The notes beneath the pieces were generated by a model. It searched no databases and had not been told where the DNA came from. It saw only the letters and a list, made by a program, of their open reading frames with translations. From Syncephalis plumigaleata (Eukaryota; Zoopagomycota; Zoopagomycetes; Zoopagales; Piptocephalidaceae): DNA of 64,000 bases. Positions 1-19,062 of the stretch are shown in pieces; position 1 is the stretch's first letter; every line of letters starts with the position of its first letter. Both the position numbers and the translations under genes were made by a program. The DNA lies in the NCBI GenBank assembly GCA_025201365.1, contig JAIXMF010000006.1, forward strand, positions 186,001-250,000, given 5' to 3'.

Positions 1-3000
1 GATGCTTGTTGTAATTTAGCCTTGCTTGATGTACTTGCTTTAGCATTACCACTAGTTGAAGCAGTGGCCGTCTTCTTCTTTGCTGCCGTCTTCTTCTTTG
101 CTAATCGTTTATACCATTAGATCAAGTAGTTCGTAATCAATATGATGTACTTACCCGATGAAGCACCATAATCACCGTCATCTTCATCATCTGATCCCTT
201 CTTAACGGCACGCTTTCCTTTACCGCGTGCTTTGGGTTTAAGTTTCGACTTGGATTTCTCTCGTTCCAAATCCTCTTCCAATAATGCCTAGTAACAATTG
301 ATTTCATAGTTAGCTATTAAATAGTAATACTCGTCATTGACCATTCATTGCTTACCTCCCATTCCATCATGAATACACGTAAATCCTCTCGCCACAAGTC
401 TTTAGTATCCTTGGCAAGTAAGAGATCCAACTCTGTTTGCTTACTAATCAACTCTTCCTTTAGCTTATTTGCTTTCTCTTCTGTTAGATTCCAAATAGGC
501 ATGGAGAGTAGATAGTCATATCCATGATCATTGCTTTCGCCTTGTGTATCATCATTCTCATTATCACTAGTACTATCATCGTCATCCGCTGCAGCCACAC
601 GTACTTTTGACTTATTATGCTTGGGGAATGAGGCATAATTACGCTTGCGTAGATCTTCAAGAATTTGTTTACGCTTACGATTCTGTACTACTATTTTCCC
701 TTGGATAATCTCCATAATAAATCGAACACGATTATCCATCTTGGTCCATTCGACGGTCAGTTCATTCGTTAACCATTCCTAGTTACATATATATATATAT
801 AGCGTAGATTATTAGATCTCTCAATTGATATCACATTCAAATGAGACTAGTTACCTTTCGTCGCTGATAATAGACAAGACGTAGATTGTAGAACTCTCTT
901 AGGATTTCCTCTGCACTTTCATACCGCTTAATACGATTCTCGCTATCGAAACACACCATATTGCTAGTGGAAACAGTGGTAGATGTTTTAAAGCGTTTCT
1001 CCAAGCCTTCCTCCTCTGCTTTGCGCATATTCTCATCGGTGAGTGTGATAACAAAGTGGACAGTAGTATCATCATGATATTCGGTATAATCCTATCAATT
1101 CATAGGGTTAGTAGGAATCAATCATTACATATTGACATGTTCTCTTGTATACCTTAATGAATGCCGGTGTCTTATCTGTTCCTGATAGCCAACTCTCTAG
1201 TTGTTCTTTATACGGCTGTGTCCATGATCGAATGGGTAACTCGGTGATCTCTACCTTGTTACTATCAATCTTTTCTATTTTACCGGATATCTTGTAACGA
1301 TCATCGATGCGTTCAATAGTACCCTACACACAAGTAGATTGACATTGTTATAATCTACAATCATTATGGCATAAACAATACTTACCCTGAAACCACGATA
1401 CCATGGATGCATTGGCACCAAGTCTTCTCCATTCATTAAGCGGTATATGTTATCGACAATATCCTTTGGATTATAGTTTGGAATAGATGAACTCCATCCT
1501 ATTGATATAAACATCATTAGACAATGCACTTATTATATATATGAGATAGAAACTTACCAGTACCAATACCCTCAGATCCATTGACTAGTACCATAGGTAA
1601 AATTGGTATATACCTAATACGTAATGCAATAGTGTTATACATTTATATACTCGAGACACTCATCGTAGTCAATGTCACTTACCATTCCGGTTCGATTGTT
1701 TTACCCTCGTCATTCATGTAGGCGAGTAATTGATCATCGGATACATGGAATAGTGTGCGTGTAATAGGGGAAAGAGCCGTGTAGATATAACGAGGACTGG
1801 CCGCATCTTTACCACCTTGCAATCGTGTACCGAACTGACCACGCGGTTGTAGTAGATTACAATTATTACTACCGGTAAAGTCTTGAGCCATACCAACAAT
1901 GGTGGCCGCTAAACTTTGATCACCATGATGATAGCCGAGATTACCCATCACGTAACCGACCAATTGCGATACCTATACGAGTGTATATTAGATACTACAA
2001 CATTTGCTAATAATGGCATGATACGCATTATATTACCTTTGTTTCTTTCTTAAGCTTCTGTTGGAAGCAACCGCATAACACTTTACGCTGACCTGGTTTC
2101 AAGCCATCGACCATCGAAGGAATAGATCGAGCGTTATCCGCCATACTGAACAGCACGAGTTCCTTATTAATAAAATCTTTGATGGGGATCTCCTCAACAT
2201 CATGATCCATATAAGTGCCAGGCTAATGAATTCATATAGAGATAAATATCAATTGATTAGTACTATATCTATCACAATGTCGAGTAGCATATGTGTATAT
2301 TCTACCTTGAAATTACGTAGCCATTCTTTACGATCATCTGCTTTCTTCTTATTAAATGCCATATCAATCAAGGGTCGCTCCTCATCATCCATCACTTTGA
2401 ATGGTTTGCGATGCTTCTCCATATCGGAAAAGTACTTTTTAGCATCCTTTGCCGTACTTGTACCCAAACCCTTAAAGTATTTACTATGCCATCCTTTACT
2501 TTCTTCACTTTCCTTCCATACTTCATACTCGGGTAGGGTAAAGAATGAAATCTCCTTGTCTCCTTTGGTAGCCTATATACATATAATGAGTGTGTTTAGT
2601 GTAACTCATCTAGTGCTCTGCTGCTATTGTATTTACCTTAACAATTGGCGTGATAAATTCGATGAGGAAGCCTGGAATACGCAATAACGAGGGGAAAAAG
2701 TGATCGAGGAAGTTGATAATCAAGCCTTTAATATGAGATCCATCATGATCCTGATCCGTCATAATCATAAGATGACCATAGCGTAGTGTTTCCGTACTCT
2801 CGTAGACCTTGCCATGTTGTAGACCGAGAATCTGTTTGACCTGATTGATCTCCTTATTATCCATGATTTGCGTGTGTGTAGCATCGCGAACATTGAGTAG
2901 TTTTCCTCGTAATGGGAATACACCAAAGTTATCACGACCGACTACACCGAGACCGGATACTGCCAATGCTTTGGCAGAATCTCCTTCCGTTAGAATAAGC

Positions 3001-4831
3001 GTACACTTGTGGCCATTACGTGTGCCCGCATTATTGGCGTCTTCCAATTTGACAATGCCCGATATACGTGATCTTTTATGTCCGTCCGTTTTCTTTAATT
3101 GTTCCTCCTGCTTGAATCTGGCCCAACTTAGCACATTCTCGACTACACCGGATTTCAAGACTAAATAACAAATACACGCACATTAGCACTAATTGTATCA
3201 ACAGTATGCCATTGTGATCCACTGCTTACTCTTCTTAATAAATTCCTCGGGCATCTCGCATTTAGATCCAAATGAACTAGCACGCAGGGTCATATTCTCC
3301 TTGGTCTGCGAATCGAATGCCGGATTCTCAATGAGACAATTGACGAACACCCACATGTGATTCTTGATTTGGAACGGCTTCACTGGCGCTGCCTTGTTCT
3401 TCTTCTTGATGGACTCGACCAATTTACCAACAATTTGATCGGCAACGTAATTGACATGCGTGCCACCTTTCGAGGTACAAATACCATTGACAAAGCTCAC
3501 CTATTGGCATATATATGTTAGTACTACTGTTGTTAAATGATGAACGAGTAAGTAATACTCACTTGTTGGAATTGACCATCACTAACGGTAAAGGCAACCT
3601 CCCATCGTTGATTTACCACTTGATGAATAATCGTAGGCTTAGGTGCGTCGCTGTTATTGGAACTAGTGTATAGCTCGATGTATTGCTTAAAGTTACGAAT
3701 CTTAATACGTTCATTGTTGAGGTACACCTTGACATTGGCGACCGTACCAGCCAAATCGTAGACTCGCTTCTTTAGCAATGCTTCAATGTCATCATCGATC
3801 GATTCCATACCGAATTTCGCGAGATCTGGCTTGAAAGTAATCTTCGTGTACTCCTCCTCACGTGGATTAGCCGTGATCTTTGGCTTCTCGATCTTACTCA
3901 TATTGTCGGCAAATCGTTGCTTATACTTTTTCAACTTATCTGCCGTCTCAACGATAAACTCAGTGCTAAAGATATTACACAACTTGGCACCATAACCGTT
4001 TCTACCACCGGTAACCTTCTTCTCGGTATCGTTGTAATTACTCGAGGTTAATAAATGACCAAAAATCAACTCGGGCACGTAGACCTTCTCTTCTTTATGG
4101 ATATCCACGGGAATACCCTTTCCGTTGTTGTAAATGGAGATCTCGTTGTTCTCCTTACTAATGGTCACCTTGATAGTATCCATATTAGGATCACGAATCT
4201 ATAGTGTGGCAATAAACAATCATTAGTCTACATCAACATCTAGCATATACTCGCTGGCTAGACAACTTGCCTTGTTATCGGCGGCATTGACTAGAATTTC
4301 ATCGATAATCTTGTAGAAACCGGGAACAATGGTAATATTACGTTGCACCATGGATTCTGTTGCAGAATCGTACACCCACAACAGCTGCTGAATAGCCTCG
4401 ATGGAACCAATATACGTGTCAGGTCGAAGTAGAATGTGCTCCAATTGAGTCTTCTTCTGATAGATCTCCTCGATGGCACGACCATCCGCAGTAGTGGATG
4501 TGCCACCATTACTGGTGCCAGTGGCACGGGATGAACTGGCGGAATCTAACGAATCGTCGTCGCCATTCGCTAAACCGTTAGATTCGGCCGCTTTCTTGCC
4601 CTTGGCTCCTGCTTTTGCTCGTGGACGAGGAGCGGCAGACGCCTTCTTCGTGGTGGCAGCCTTCTTTGCCGTTGTCTTGGCTTTCTTGGCAGCAGGCTAG
4701 CAGTTATCAAGTTAGTACGTGTGCAGCAATGGCAGTAGTAGCAGTCTTACCTTGCTTGTTGGTGCCGCGAAATCATCGTCTGAACCTGAACGGTCAGAGA
4801 CGACCGTTTCAAAATCCGAGTCTTCCGTCAT
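1..4831 (-). CDS. TOP2: DNA topoisomerase II (3' part cut by window edge)
   Basis: Eukaryotic type II topoisomerase, the nuclear ATP-dependent enzyme that passes one duplex through a transient double-strand break in another. Reading right to left: Met at 4829-4831 and an acidic/Lys-Ala N-terminus; GHKL ATPase opening with HILLRPDTYIGS near 4440 and the lid GRNGYGAKLCN near 3990; transducer 3200-3700; TOPRIM with EGDSAKALA near 2980 and the metal motif DQDHDGSH near 2740; the winged-helix region with the active-site Tyr in PRYIYTAL near 1785; then the coiled-coil gate and a Lys/Ala/Ser-rich C-terminal domain that runs off the left edge. More than ten introns of 45-90 nt interrupt it, all with GTAAGT-like donors. 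No frame break is evident. Product assignment is secure; only the C-terminal end is unseen. Confidence 0.97.
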
Positions 4832-5509
4832 TATCCTTACTATCTATTGGTATCTGATAGAAGCTGCCAATTGGTATAGGTAGCGACGTGAGGTAGAGGC
4901 TTGATGAAAAGACGAATGGGTTGGAAACAATCACCGGTGAGGAAAATGAAAGAAACGCGTAAGGCGCATTAAATTGAGGACGCGACGAAAATAAAAAAAG
5001 CGAGCGTGTCTTTTTTATTGTTGACGCAACTAGACTCATACATATGAGAATAATCGCGTCTGATGCATAACACCACTCCTACTAACTAGTATAACATATT
5101 CTTGCATACAATAAAGCATTCTCAATTACCATTAGTATTTTATTAGTATTTTATTAATACATACATACATACATACATACATATATGTATATACATATAA
5201 GATCAAGCTTATTTGTAATAGAAGCATACAACAAGCAAATCAAATCATATAATTAAATCATGATCCACTAAAATGATTAAGGATAATCTGCATCTATTTC
5301 GGAGTGGGCACATTAATCTGTGTGTGTGTGGGTGTACACAAGCACTATCGGAATCAACCTGAGAATCTCGCTAATTTTAGGACCGATTTTTTTGTTTTTT
5401 TTATTGCTCAGTACTCCTCTTTATCACCTGTCATTACAAACATACACGATCTAGGCACGCATTCCTAATCACTTGAGTTATTAATTAACGTTGTTGTGCA
5501 GTGCCGAAT
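4832..5509. other. Divergent intergenic region, TOP2 / PET127
   Basis: Non-coding stretch between two divergently transcribed genes, so it probably carries both promoters. It is A/T-rich, with a CATA tetranucleotide microsatellite at about 5159-5182 and an oligo-T run near 5388-5402. I see no convincing ORF, RNA gene or defined regulatory motif in it. Confidence 0.5.
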
Positions 5510-7802
5510 ATGTTTGTAGTAGGCAGGAAATCTTGTCACTCGACAAGAATCACTAGTGTGCAAAGAGTATGGCTCAACACACTACGAAAACGAATAGAAT
5601 CACGACGTGGTCAGGTATTACTAGAGAAACCCGAGAAGAAGGTGTCGAGACCACGTAACCTTAATGTTATCGATATGATATCCGCCGTACCAAATACTTA
5701 TGAACGTGAGTGAATTTGATATAGGCATTATTTATATGGAAGCTAACGCGAATTTAGCCGTTACTTCTCTGAATCAGAATGATATACCAAGACTAGCTCA
5801 TGGATTAAAGGATGTACTGAACAAGTAGGTGCCATCATGCTTGACTATTACATTGTAATTACTAACAACCGAATAGGAAGGGCGTATGTTTCCTGAAAGA
5901 TCCAGAGACTAGCCTGTACAACTATAGTCAATTCCTAGAATCCATTCCACCGCAATCAGATTTTAACTACAAGTTGATTAGTCCATTTATACGACCATCC
6001 GAGGATAAAGTAAGTGGAGAATGAACAAGATGGAATGAACATGTACTAACTGGCCATTTACTATTCGATAATAATAATAATATATTAGCAATTACGTCAA
6101 TTGGCATTGAAGCATAAGAAGAGATTTGTTGCCTCCACCTCATCTATTACTAGTGCATTATCGCAGATCTACTTTGTTATTTCCGGTTGGAAGCAAGCAG
6201 ATATGTCGGATTTATCGAAAGCATTTGATTCTGAGGTAAGTATAGTGATATGAATATCAAATGGGAAATAACTAACATGTATATATACAGCCTAAAAACT
6301 TTACTAGACTCACTACATCACCTTCATCATCTCTGTTGAAATGGAATAATGGACTATACTCACTTGATTCCGATAATGAATTTAGCAAAGAGACCATTCT
6401 AACCACGCTGGTAAGTGATAATATCATAGAAGAGTACCTGAATAAATACTAAAAGTAGCGATATAGGGTCATTCATTGGAGCGATTCCTTACGAAAACAC
6501 CAGAGGAATATGCTAAATATTTAATTTCTAGTAATTCTGGAGCAGAGGATGTAGTGGAACCATTATCGTATAATTACGCACAGGTAAATGACTATACATA
6601 TTGATATTGATATTGATACAGCTCTCTAATATAAAGTGAAACATGATTATTATTAGATGGAGGGATTTATACTACGATCACAGCTTGATTGTTATGATGA
6701 AAGTCTGCCTCGTAAAACATTCGACTTGAAGACTCGTGCAGCATTGGCCATTCGTATGGATCATGAGAATTATACGGTAAGGAGTGAAATAATACTATGC
6801 ATATTATGATTGTATGTATTAATAACGGTAATGATACAGGAATATGAAGGATATCGCATTAAACAGCTGAATGGAATGTATGAGTCATTTGAACGAGAAT
6901 ACTATGATATGATTCGAGCACCAATGCTCAAGTACAAGTAGGCTAGCATGCAATAAGGCAATAATGCACGAATACTAACAAATAGTCTAGTTTCCAAGTA
7001 CGTATTGGTAATATGGATGGTATATTCGTGGCCTATCATAATACATTCCGTATGTATGGATTCCAATATATCTCAATGAAGGAGATGGATCAACGATTGT
7101 TCGGCAATACACGCACGGGTGATCAGGCATTCAGTCTATGTGTTAAGGTGTTGTCAAGGTTATTCGACATTGCCACTAAGCGATTCCCAAACCAGGTAGG
7201 CATAACACAATAGCATCTTCTTTATAAGCAAGTGTATTTATGTTGCATTTACATATTAGACACTACGTTTGACATTTAATGCTAAACGAGGTGAACCGGT
7301 ACTTGATGTCTATGTGGAGACAGTTCCTTCAGAGGAATTAGCAACGACAACAACATCGACATCGACAGCAACGACAACACCTTCACCACCAACTGCCTCA
7401 TTGCTCAATAAACTTAGGAATCGAATGGGACCTGATCCATTTGCTGCCACTAACTACAGCGATGTAGCATTTGGATCAATAAGAGCAACGCCAAAAAAGT
7501 ATAACAGCCAATTAACAAAGTTCAGTTTACGCTTCCAGTCACTCATTGGCAATGAACTGGTCGAGGAACCGGTAACCCTAAGCAAAGAGGGAAAAGAACC
7601 ATGGCAGCTACACTTTCATTTGGTAGAAGCAGAAGGCAATGCAATTAGTCTACGAAATGAATACAACGAGCTACGTGACATGATGCATCGTAGACATAAT
7701 CCTACAATTGAAGAGGAGGAGAGTTCGGAAACTGTTGCTAAGAAGCTTTCCGGATTGATTCGTAAGCTACGTAAACTTAGCCAGAATGATGCAGAGGAGT
7801 AG
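5510..7802 (+). CDS. PET127: Pet127-like mitochondrial RNA-processing protein
   Basis: Homologue of yeast Pet127, a membrane-associated mitochondrial protein of the PD-(D/E)XK superfamily that promotes 5' processing and turnover of mitochondrial RNA together with the mitochondrial exoribonuclease. The Arg-rich, acid-poor N-terminus (MFVVGRKSCHSTRITSVQRV) fits a mitochondrial presequence. The core spans several exons: SLLKWNNGLYSLDSDNEF near 6335, EGFILRSQLDCYDE near 6665, TFDLKTRAALAIR near 6720, VRIGNMDGIFVAYHNTFRMY near 7000. The Glu, Asp and Lys in EGFILRSQLD and FDLKTRAA match the nuclease-like core. About ten introns of 50-75 nt. I take the ATG at 5510; an upstream in-frame GTG is not needed. 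A Thr/Ala/Pro-rich linker near 7330-7400 precedes a basic tail. The frame is intact across all junctions I checked. Confidence 0.85.
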
Positions 7803-7896
7803 ACAATAGCGGATTTTCTTAGTATTATAATGCCAATAGTATAAGTATTACAATAAACAAAAGTTTAATAATAATATATCAACATAGTGTCGTCTA

Positions 7897-8241
7897 TTAT
7901 ACTGCATGATGATTCGTTTCTCGTTCGGCTCGTTGTGCTTGTGCTTGTCGTAAGCGAGCACGATACATTTCGCGTTCCCTTTCCTTTTCCTCTCGATACA
8001 ATTGATTATCACGTATGAAGTATCCCACAAGACCAATAATTGAAATCACACCAAATGTCATAATTACGCGATTCGGTTTAATAAAAAGCTAATTGAGTTA
8101 TTGGTTAGTAGGAATAGTAAGCGTATAATATACGAATACACGACATACCTCTGGATTCATAAGCTTGAATAGACGTGTAGCTGCAAGACGTCCTTCATCG
8201 GGACGTTTGGGCGGTAAATGATTGTCAGACGGCGGCTTCAT
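7897..8241 (-). CDS. SMIM8: SMIM8-like small integral membrane protein
   Basis: Small single-pass membrane protein of about 95 residues in two exons (intron near 8090-8150). The segment LFKLMNPELFIKPNRVIMTF strongly resembles the signature of animal SMIM8 (LFRAVNPELFIKPNKPVM as I remember it). It is followed by one hydrophobic helix (TFGVISIIGLVGYFI) and a charged, Glu/Arg-rich coiled C-terminal tail of about 35 residues. The function of SMIM8 is not established; the tail-anchored layout and positive residues before the helix suggest an organelle membrane, possibly mitochondrial, but that is inference. It lies tail-to-tail with PET127, with under 100 bp between the two stops, so the 3' UTRs may overlap. 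Confidence 0.75.
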
Positions 8242-8344
8242 TGGAAATAAGAAAGAGAGAAAGAAAGAGAAAGAGCAATTTACGAATAGCTTTTTTTAAT
8301 TCCATATTTTTATTTATTTATTCGTAATCGACAAAGCTCTAGCA

Positions 8345-8992
8345 ATGTCCTACCAATATGCTCATATCAATGGAATGCGTAAAGCAATTACGCCTCTAGC
8401 AACGAGTGACGCGAAAACGGTTATACCTTCAATAGACGTCGTACTAGTAGAGATTCAACGACTGGAACGTAAAACATTTCCACGCTCAGAGCATACATGG
8501 CCAGGTGATAGTCTGCTAAAGCTCAACTCACGACAACATATATTATTTGCATTTATGCCAGCGAAGGAGCAAGGACTCGACGAGAAAGTAGACGCAACTA
8601 ACGGCGGTAATGTCAATAATACGAATAGAAAGAAGGGAAAGAAAGCATCACAGAGTAAGGTCACGCATAATGTCGCACCATTAAACGCAACGTCTTTTCC
8701 ACTTGTAGGCTACATCACACTGCAGCTCGATCCATCTCGCGCGCAAATTGTTAAACTAGCGGTGAATCCAGACTATCGTGGATGTGGTGTGGGTACGGCA
8801 CTGGTAAAGCAAGCCACTCTGCTTTCCATTAGTCTAGGACGACAGCGATGCGAGTTACACGTTGACCCCGAACGTGAATCTGCCTATCGACTGTATCAAC
8901 GATGCGAGTTCAAAGAGCATGGCATCATCGAGGATTATTATGGTACAGGAAGAAATGCCATCACACTACGCTGGCAAGCAATAATGGAATGA
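8345..8992 (+). CDS. GNAT-family N-acetyltransferase
   Basis: Single-exon protein of 215 residues with a C-terminal GNAT fold. The acetyl-CoA-binding motif A is visible as VKLAVNPDYRGCGVGTALVK (about residues 139-158), followed by a motif B-like ELHVDPERESAYRLYQRCEF and IIEDYYG, typical of Rim/NAT-like acetyltransferases acting on small molecules or peptide N-termini. Residues 80-120 form a low-complexity Lys/Asn-rich insertion (NNTNRKKGKKAS). The substrate cannot be predicted. It is divergent from the SMIM8-like gene, with about 100 bp between starts, suggesting a shared promoter. Confidence 0.85.
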   Translation: MSYQYAHINGMRKAITPLATSDAKTVIPSIDVVLVEIQRLERKTFPRSEHTWPGDSLLKLNSRQHILFAFMPAKEQGLDEKVDATNGGNVNNTNRKKGKKASQSKVTHNVAPLNATSFPLVGYITLQLDPSRAQIVKLAVNPDYRGCGVGTALVKQATLLSISLGRQRCELHVDPERESAYRLYQRCEFKEHGIIEDYYGTGRNAITLRWQAIME

Positions 8993-9252
8993 ATGGTCTT
9001 GCATCTAACCTGACTGTACTGTATAATATCATTCATATTGATTGTTATTGTTCTATGATGATGATAGCGTAATAAAGGTTGACTTGTATACACGTCATAC
9101 TAGTTCCTTTGCATTATATCAGCTGCAGCAATGTGGCTTGTGCATGCATATTATAACGCAACGACATGGTCATGTGGTGCCATCAACATCCACTGCTTCT
9201 CAACCTACTAACTCGTTACTTGTATTGTCATTACTCTTCATTGTTGTTTAAC

Positions 9253-10660
<1,408 letters not shown>

Positions 10661-10810
10661 ATAAATGAATAAACGAATAAACATAAAGATGGCGCGTTTT
10701 GTTCATTTTTATTACGTAACTGTAAACACGCGTTTATTTTGATATTAATGTGTCATTTGTTTTTTTTGCCTTAGTTCTCAATACACGTTTTCTTCCCTTA
10801 TTAGCAAACC

Positions 10811-15797
<4,987 letters not shown>

Positions 15798-16253
15798 TTC
15801 CATTTGCTATACTAAATCATCTTTCTTGTTGTGTGTGTGTGTGTGTGTCTGTTCTATTATTGGATGATAGTTTCACAACTAAGGCGTATGTTCAATGGAC
15901 TTGCCATTGTTTGATGAGAGCATGTGTTTGTGTATGTGCCACTTAATTGTCAGGGATATAGTTGTAACAAAAAGGAAAACAGACAATAATCATTCCTTTA
16001 TTATCATTGTTATTCCAGCTGTAGCCTTTTCTCTCTCTCTTGCTCCTCTCTATCTTATTCTTGTAAATTCTCTCGCTGAACATTTGTTGCATTATTGGCG
16101 ATAGACGCCATTACTACTTTCTCATTACAATCTACTACTACTACCACTTCTACGAAAAGCATACGTTAGCGCTCTTTACCTGAAATATATCACATTGAAC
16201 TATTGTAACTACTACAAACACACAAGCACACAAGCACTATCAGCATCTCAGAT
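15798..16253. other. Intergenic region with a GT microsatellite
   Basis: No gene seen. A (GT)n tract lies at about 15830-15849, followed by pyrimidine-rich sequence. The region holds the SMC5 3' end and the likely promoter of the next gene. Confidence 0.4.
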
Positions 16254-17194
16254 ATGTCTACATTATCGTCCATCATGTCTAGCACTGAATCCTGGGATAA
16301 ACATCACAATATCAACAGCCATGATAACAATAGCAATAGCAATAGCAATAGCAACAAGCTTCTACGACGTAGATCCAGTGAGTCTAGCAACTGGTCAATG
16401 TCTAAAGCCGAGAAGGAAATAGCCGATTTAACACTACTCGGCATGGATGCAGATGGAAATCATTATGAAGATAATGAAGGAGAAGGGAAAGACATGATGA
16501 CATCCACGATATTAAATGATTGCCAACTCTTGTGTACATCTCCGACTGAAATGTCTCCACCCTATTATCGTATTAGTGATTTCCTGAGTTGCCGACCAGG
16601 TAAAGAGGAGAGCGATAGTACGGCCACACTCTTACCTACCAATATAACGATACGCGATTGGAGTCGTGCCAATCTACGGATATTGACTCAGTTACTACAA
16701 GAAGATCCTACAGTAGCTGCTGGCTATCTACGCTACACCGATCATATCTACTCGTTTCCCGCGCAGTTTAGCTGGTCCACTTTGATGGCCTACGACGACG
16801 TGTATCGTCGGGCACAAGCAACTGAGGGTTTCAAATGGGGCACCCGTATGTCACTCGTGTACTTGCACTATCATTTGGGTGCAAGTCATCCGGGCAGAGT
16901 AACACCCTATCGAAAAGTATCTGCGAGCGGTATAACTTGCAACGTTGTGTCGAACGACCCGAGGACTGTCCGAAAAAGCGTCGTCATTGTTGTCTTGGAT
17001 GCCAGCGCGACTACCCGAGTATACAATGCCCGTATTGTTTGAAAGACAAAGCGAAACGAGAGGTAGCATGGCGTTGTCCCTCGACCGACGAGCCAATCAT
17101 TAGTCAATCTATCCTTGAATTGACATCGTCCTCTCCCTATTGGCATCGCCTTTGTCGCCTGATTGTGCATTACCATCGACTGAATTCAATATGA
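16254..17194 (+). CDS. Cys-rich protein with a gag-like core; unrecognised family
   Basis: Coding potential runs through two overlapping frames, 16254 to about 16900 and 16835-17194. The first part starts with a Ser/Asn-rich disordered stretch and holds a helical block (TIRDWSRANLRILTQLL, SFPAQFSWSTLMAYDDVYRR, GFKWGT) that resembles the W..aF..Y...a blocks found in gag-like or transposon-borne proteins of animals and protists. The second part is Cys-rich: ICERYNLQRC, then EDC, HCCLGCQRDY and CPYC, in a CCCH-plus-CXXC spacing typical of small zinc modules that follow such blocks. I see no LTR, terminal repeat or polymerase next to it, so it may be a host gene derived from an old element or a solitary relic. 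Function unknown. Confidence 0.4.
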
Positions 17195-17484
17195 TCGAGT
17201 GAGAAGAAAGGAAGAGGATGAGGAAGTAATGTCACTAGTTTTCCCTTTTTCCCTTATGATTTAACAATACACGTCACGAATTGACATTGTTATTTCCATC
17301 TTATCAATATATATATATATATAAACACACATCTATATGTTATCTATTACAATACATTAGTATGCTATAATTTGTAATGAATAAGGCTAATTGATATCAT
17401 AGCGGAATATCTATGTTATTTAAGTAACCAGTAATAATGGCTTAACGTTTTATTTATAAGGAAAGCATGAGGCAAGCATACAAA

Positions 17485-18442
17485 TCAACATGAACAAAAT
17501 TGTGTCTTGTGCGTATATGAATAATGCTCAGTAAATGAAACTTTCGGTCTTGATTCCTCTTCATTATTACTGGTTTTCCTCAGTTTGACCTTATCCACCA
17601 TCTACTCAGCAATGGTAAAAGAGCAATTAAACGACGACAATAGTATAATCCTTCCTCTTTCGCTACATTCACTACTACTTACCTCATCAATCATTGATTC
17701 CATGCTCGATTCAACATTATCTCCAGTGGCTGCACTACACTCGGCAAATAGCGCATCAAATTTATCGGCTAGTGCTTGTCCCTCCTCCTCTGATACTTCA
17801 CGATCAGTTTCCTATAGTTATTAAATAAGTATGTATACGGTAATATCCACATCCTACTCACTCTATCCTCTTTATTGCCTATGATCATTTTAACTACGTG
17901 ACGATTATTTACACTAGATTCTAGATTGTTTATCCATTTCTCAATTTCACAGAATGACTTTCGATTCGTAACATCATACACTATTATACGCATATTCACA
18001 ATAATAAAGTGTTATTACTAGCAATGAACGTAGTCACAATAATCTTACTGATAATAGCCCCATGTGCACCACGATAGTACGTTCTAGTTAGTGCGTCGAA
18101 ACGTTCCATGCCTGCTGTATCCTAAATAGAATATGAGTACTTGAAGTGAAAAATATATACCAATAAACAATGACATACCCATATTTTCAAAGCATATCGT
18201 TTACCCTTATACTCGATGGATTTACTTTTAAATTCGGCGGCTATTTCATTATACGTAGCGTTAGTACTAATGTGTTACAAATCAAGAGCGATAGTTCATT
18301 TATATTTACATATAGTTGTGGCCATTTGCTTGAGTGACACATCAACACCAGCAATGAACCTTGCCAAAAATGACGATTTACCCACTGAACTATTACCAAT
18401 GAGTACCACTTTGAAGGATGCACTTATTTCGGTACCGGTCAT
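17485..18442 (-). CDS. Rab-family small GTPase
   Basis: Ras-superfamily GTPase with Rab features, acting in vesicle traffic. Exons read right to left: P-loop GNSSVGKSS (start Met 18440-18442), effector loop ATTISAEFKSKSIEYKGKRY, switch II as DTAGMERFDALTRTYYRGA, G4 as GNKED, G5 as ECSAATGDN, then a hypervariable tail ending in Cys-Ser-Cys at 17488-17496, a CXC geranylgeranylation signal. Five short introns; the effector-loop junction uses the acceptor after a TACTAAC branch point near 18255-18275, and the last exon is in phase 0. The catalytic switch II Gln (usual DTAGQE) is Met here, which in other Rabs lowers intrinsic GTPase activity. Subfamily not assigned; Rab1/8/18-like. Confidence 0.88.
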
Positions 18443-19062
18443 ATTGCAAACAAACTAAACTCGAATCAATAAATGTAAAGAAGATGTAATAAGCACGCTA
18501 ACAAGAAATGATGTATGATTAATGGATATCAAATACAGCATTAGCATCATCGCTATCAAATACGTCTTTATATTAATGGTACTGTATGAATGATGGATCT
18601 TAGTTACGGTTGTCTAATACCAATCAATAACAATAGGACTACGCTGTCACTAATGTAACGATGCAACTTCTAATCAAATACTTGGTGCGTAGAAACGAAC
18701 ATGATCAAGGTATACAAGTGTAATGGAAACATAATTACAAAGCATCATTACCTGTGCTTAGCAACATATGCATATGCATTCGCTTATGCAATAAATATTT
18801 GTATTAGTATTAATGTATAGCGTCTTCTAAGTAAATACGTGTATATATGAAATAGAGGAATAGTATCGAATCAACGAATGCACCATTTCGAGTAATGACG
18901 ATAGAACACATGTAGATATATAGGTATATCGATTACATGAAATAAAAGCGTATTCTACTGTATATACTCACGCATAGATGATAGATACTGAAGAGGTAGG
19001 AATGACGACTGATCCAATGATATTTTGAATAAATAGGACATATACGTCGTTGCCTACGCTAA
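18443..19062. other. Intergenic region, no gene seen
   Basis: A/T-rich spacer of about 620 bp between the Rab 5' end and the transporter 3' end. Short ATG-led ORFs here overlap without any family resemblance. No RNA gene or repeat recognised. Confidence 0.4.

Noticed and set aside
2202-3168. Plus-strand open frames at 2202-2687 and 2845-3168
   Set aside because: Antisense shadows of TOP2 exons that encode the TOPRIM domain.
9042-9251. Small plus-strand frame before the PHYHD1-like gene
   Set aside because: Low-complexity Ser/Thr/Leu sequence in a spacer, no family resemblance.
18241-18458. Open frames overlapping the first Rab exon on either strand
   Set aside because: The P-loop frame with spliced effector loop explains this region; the others have no motifs.
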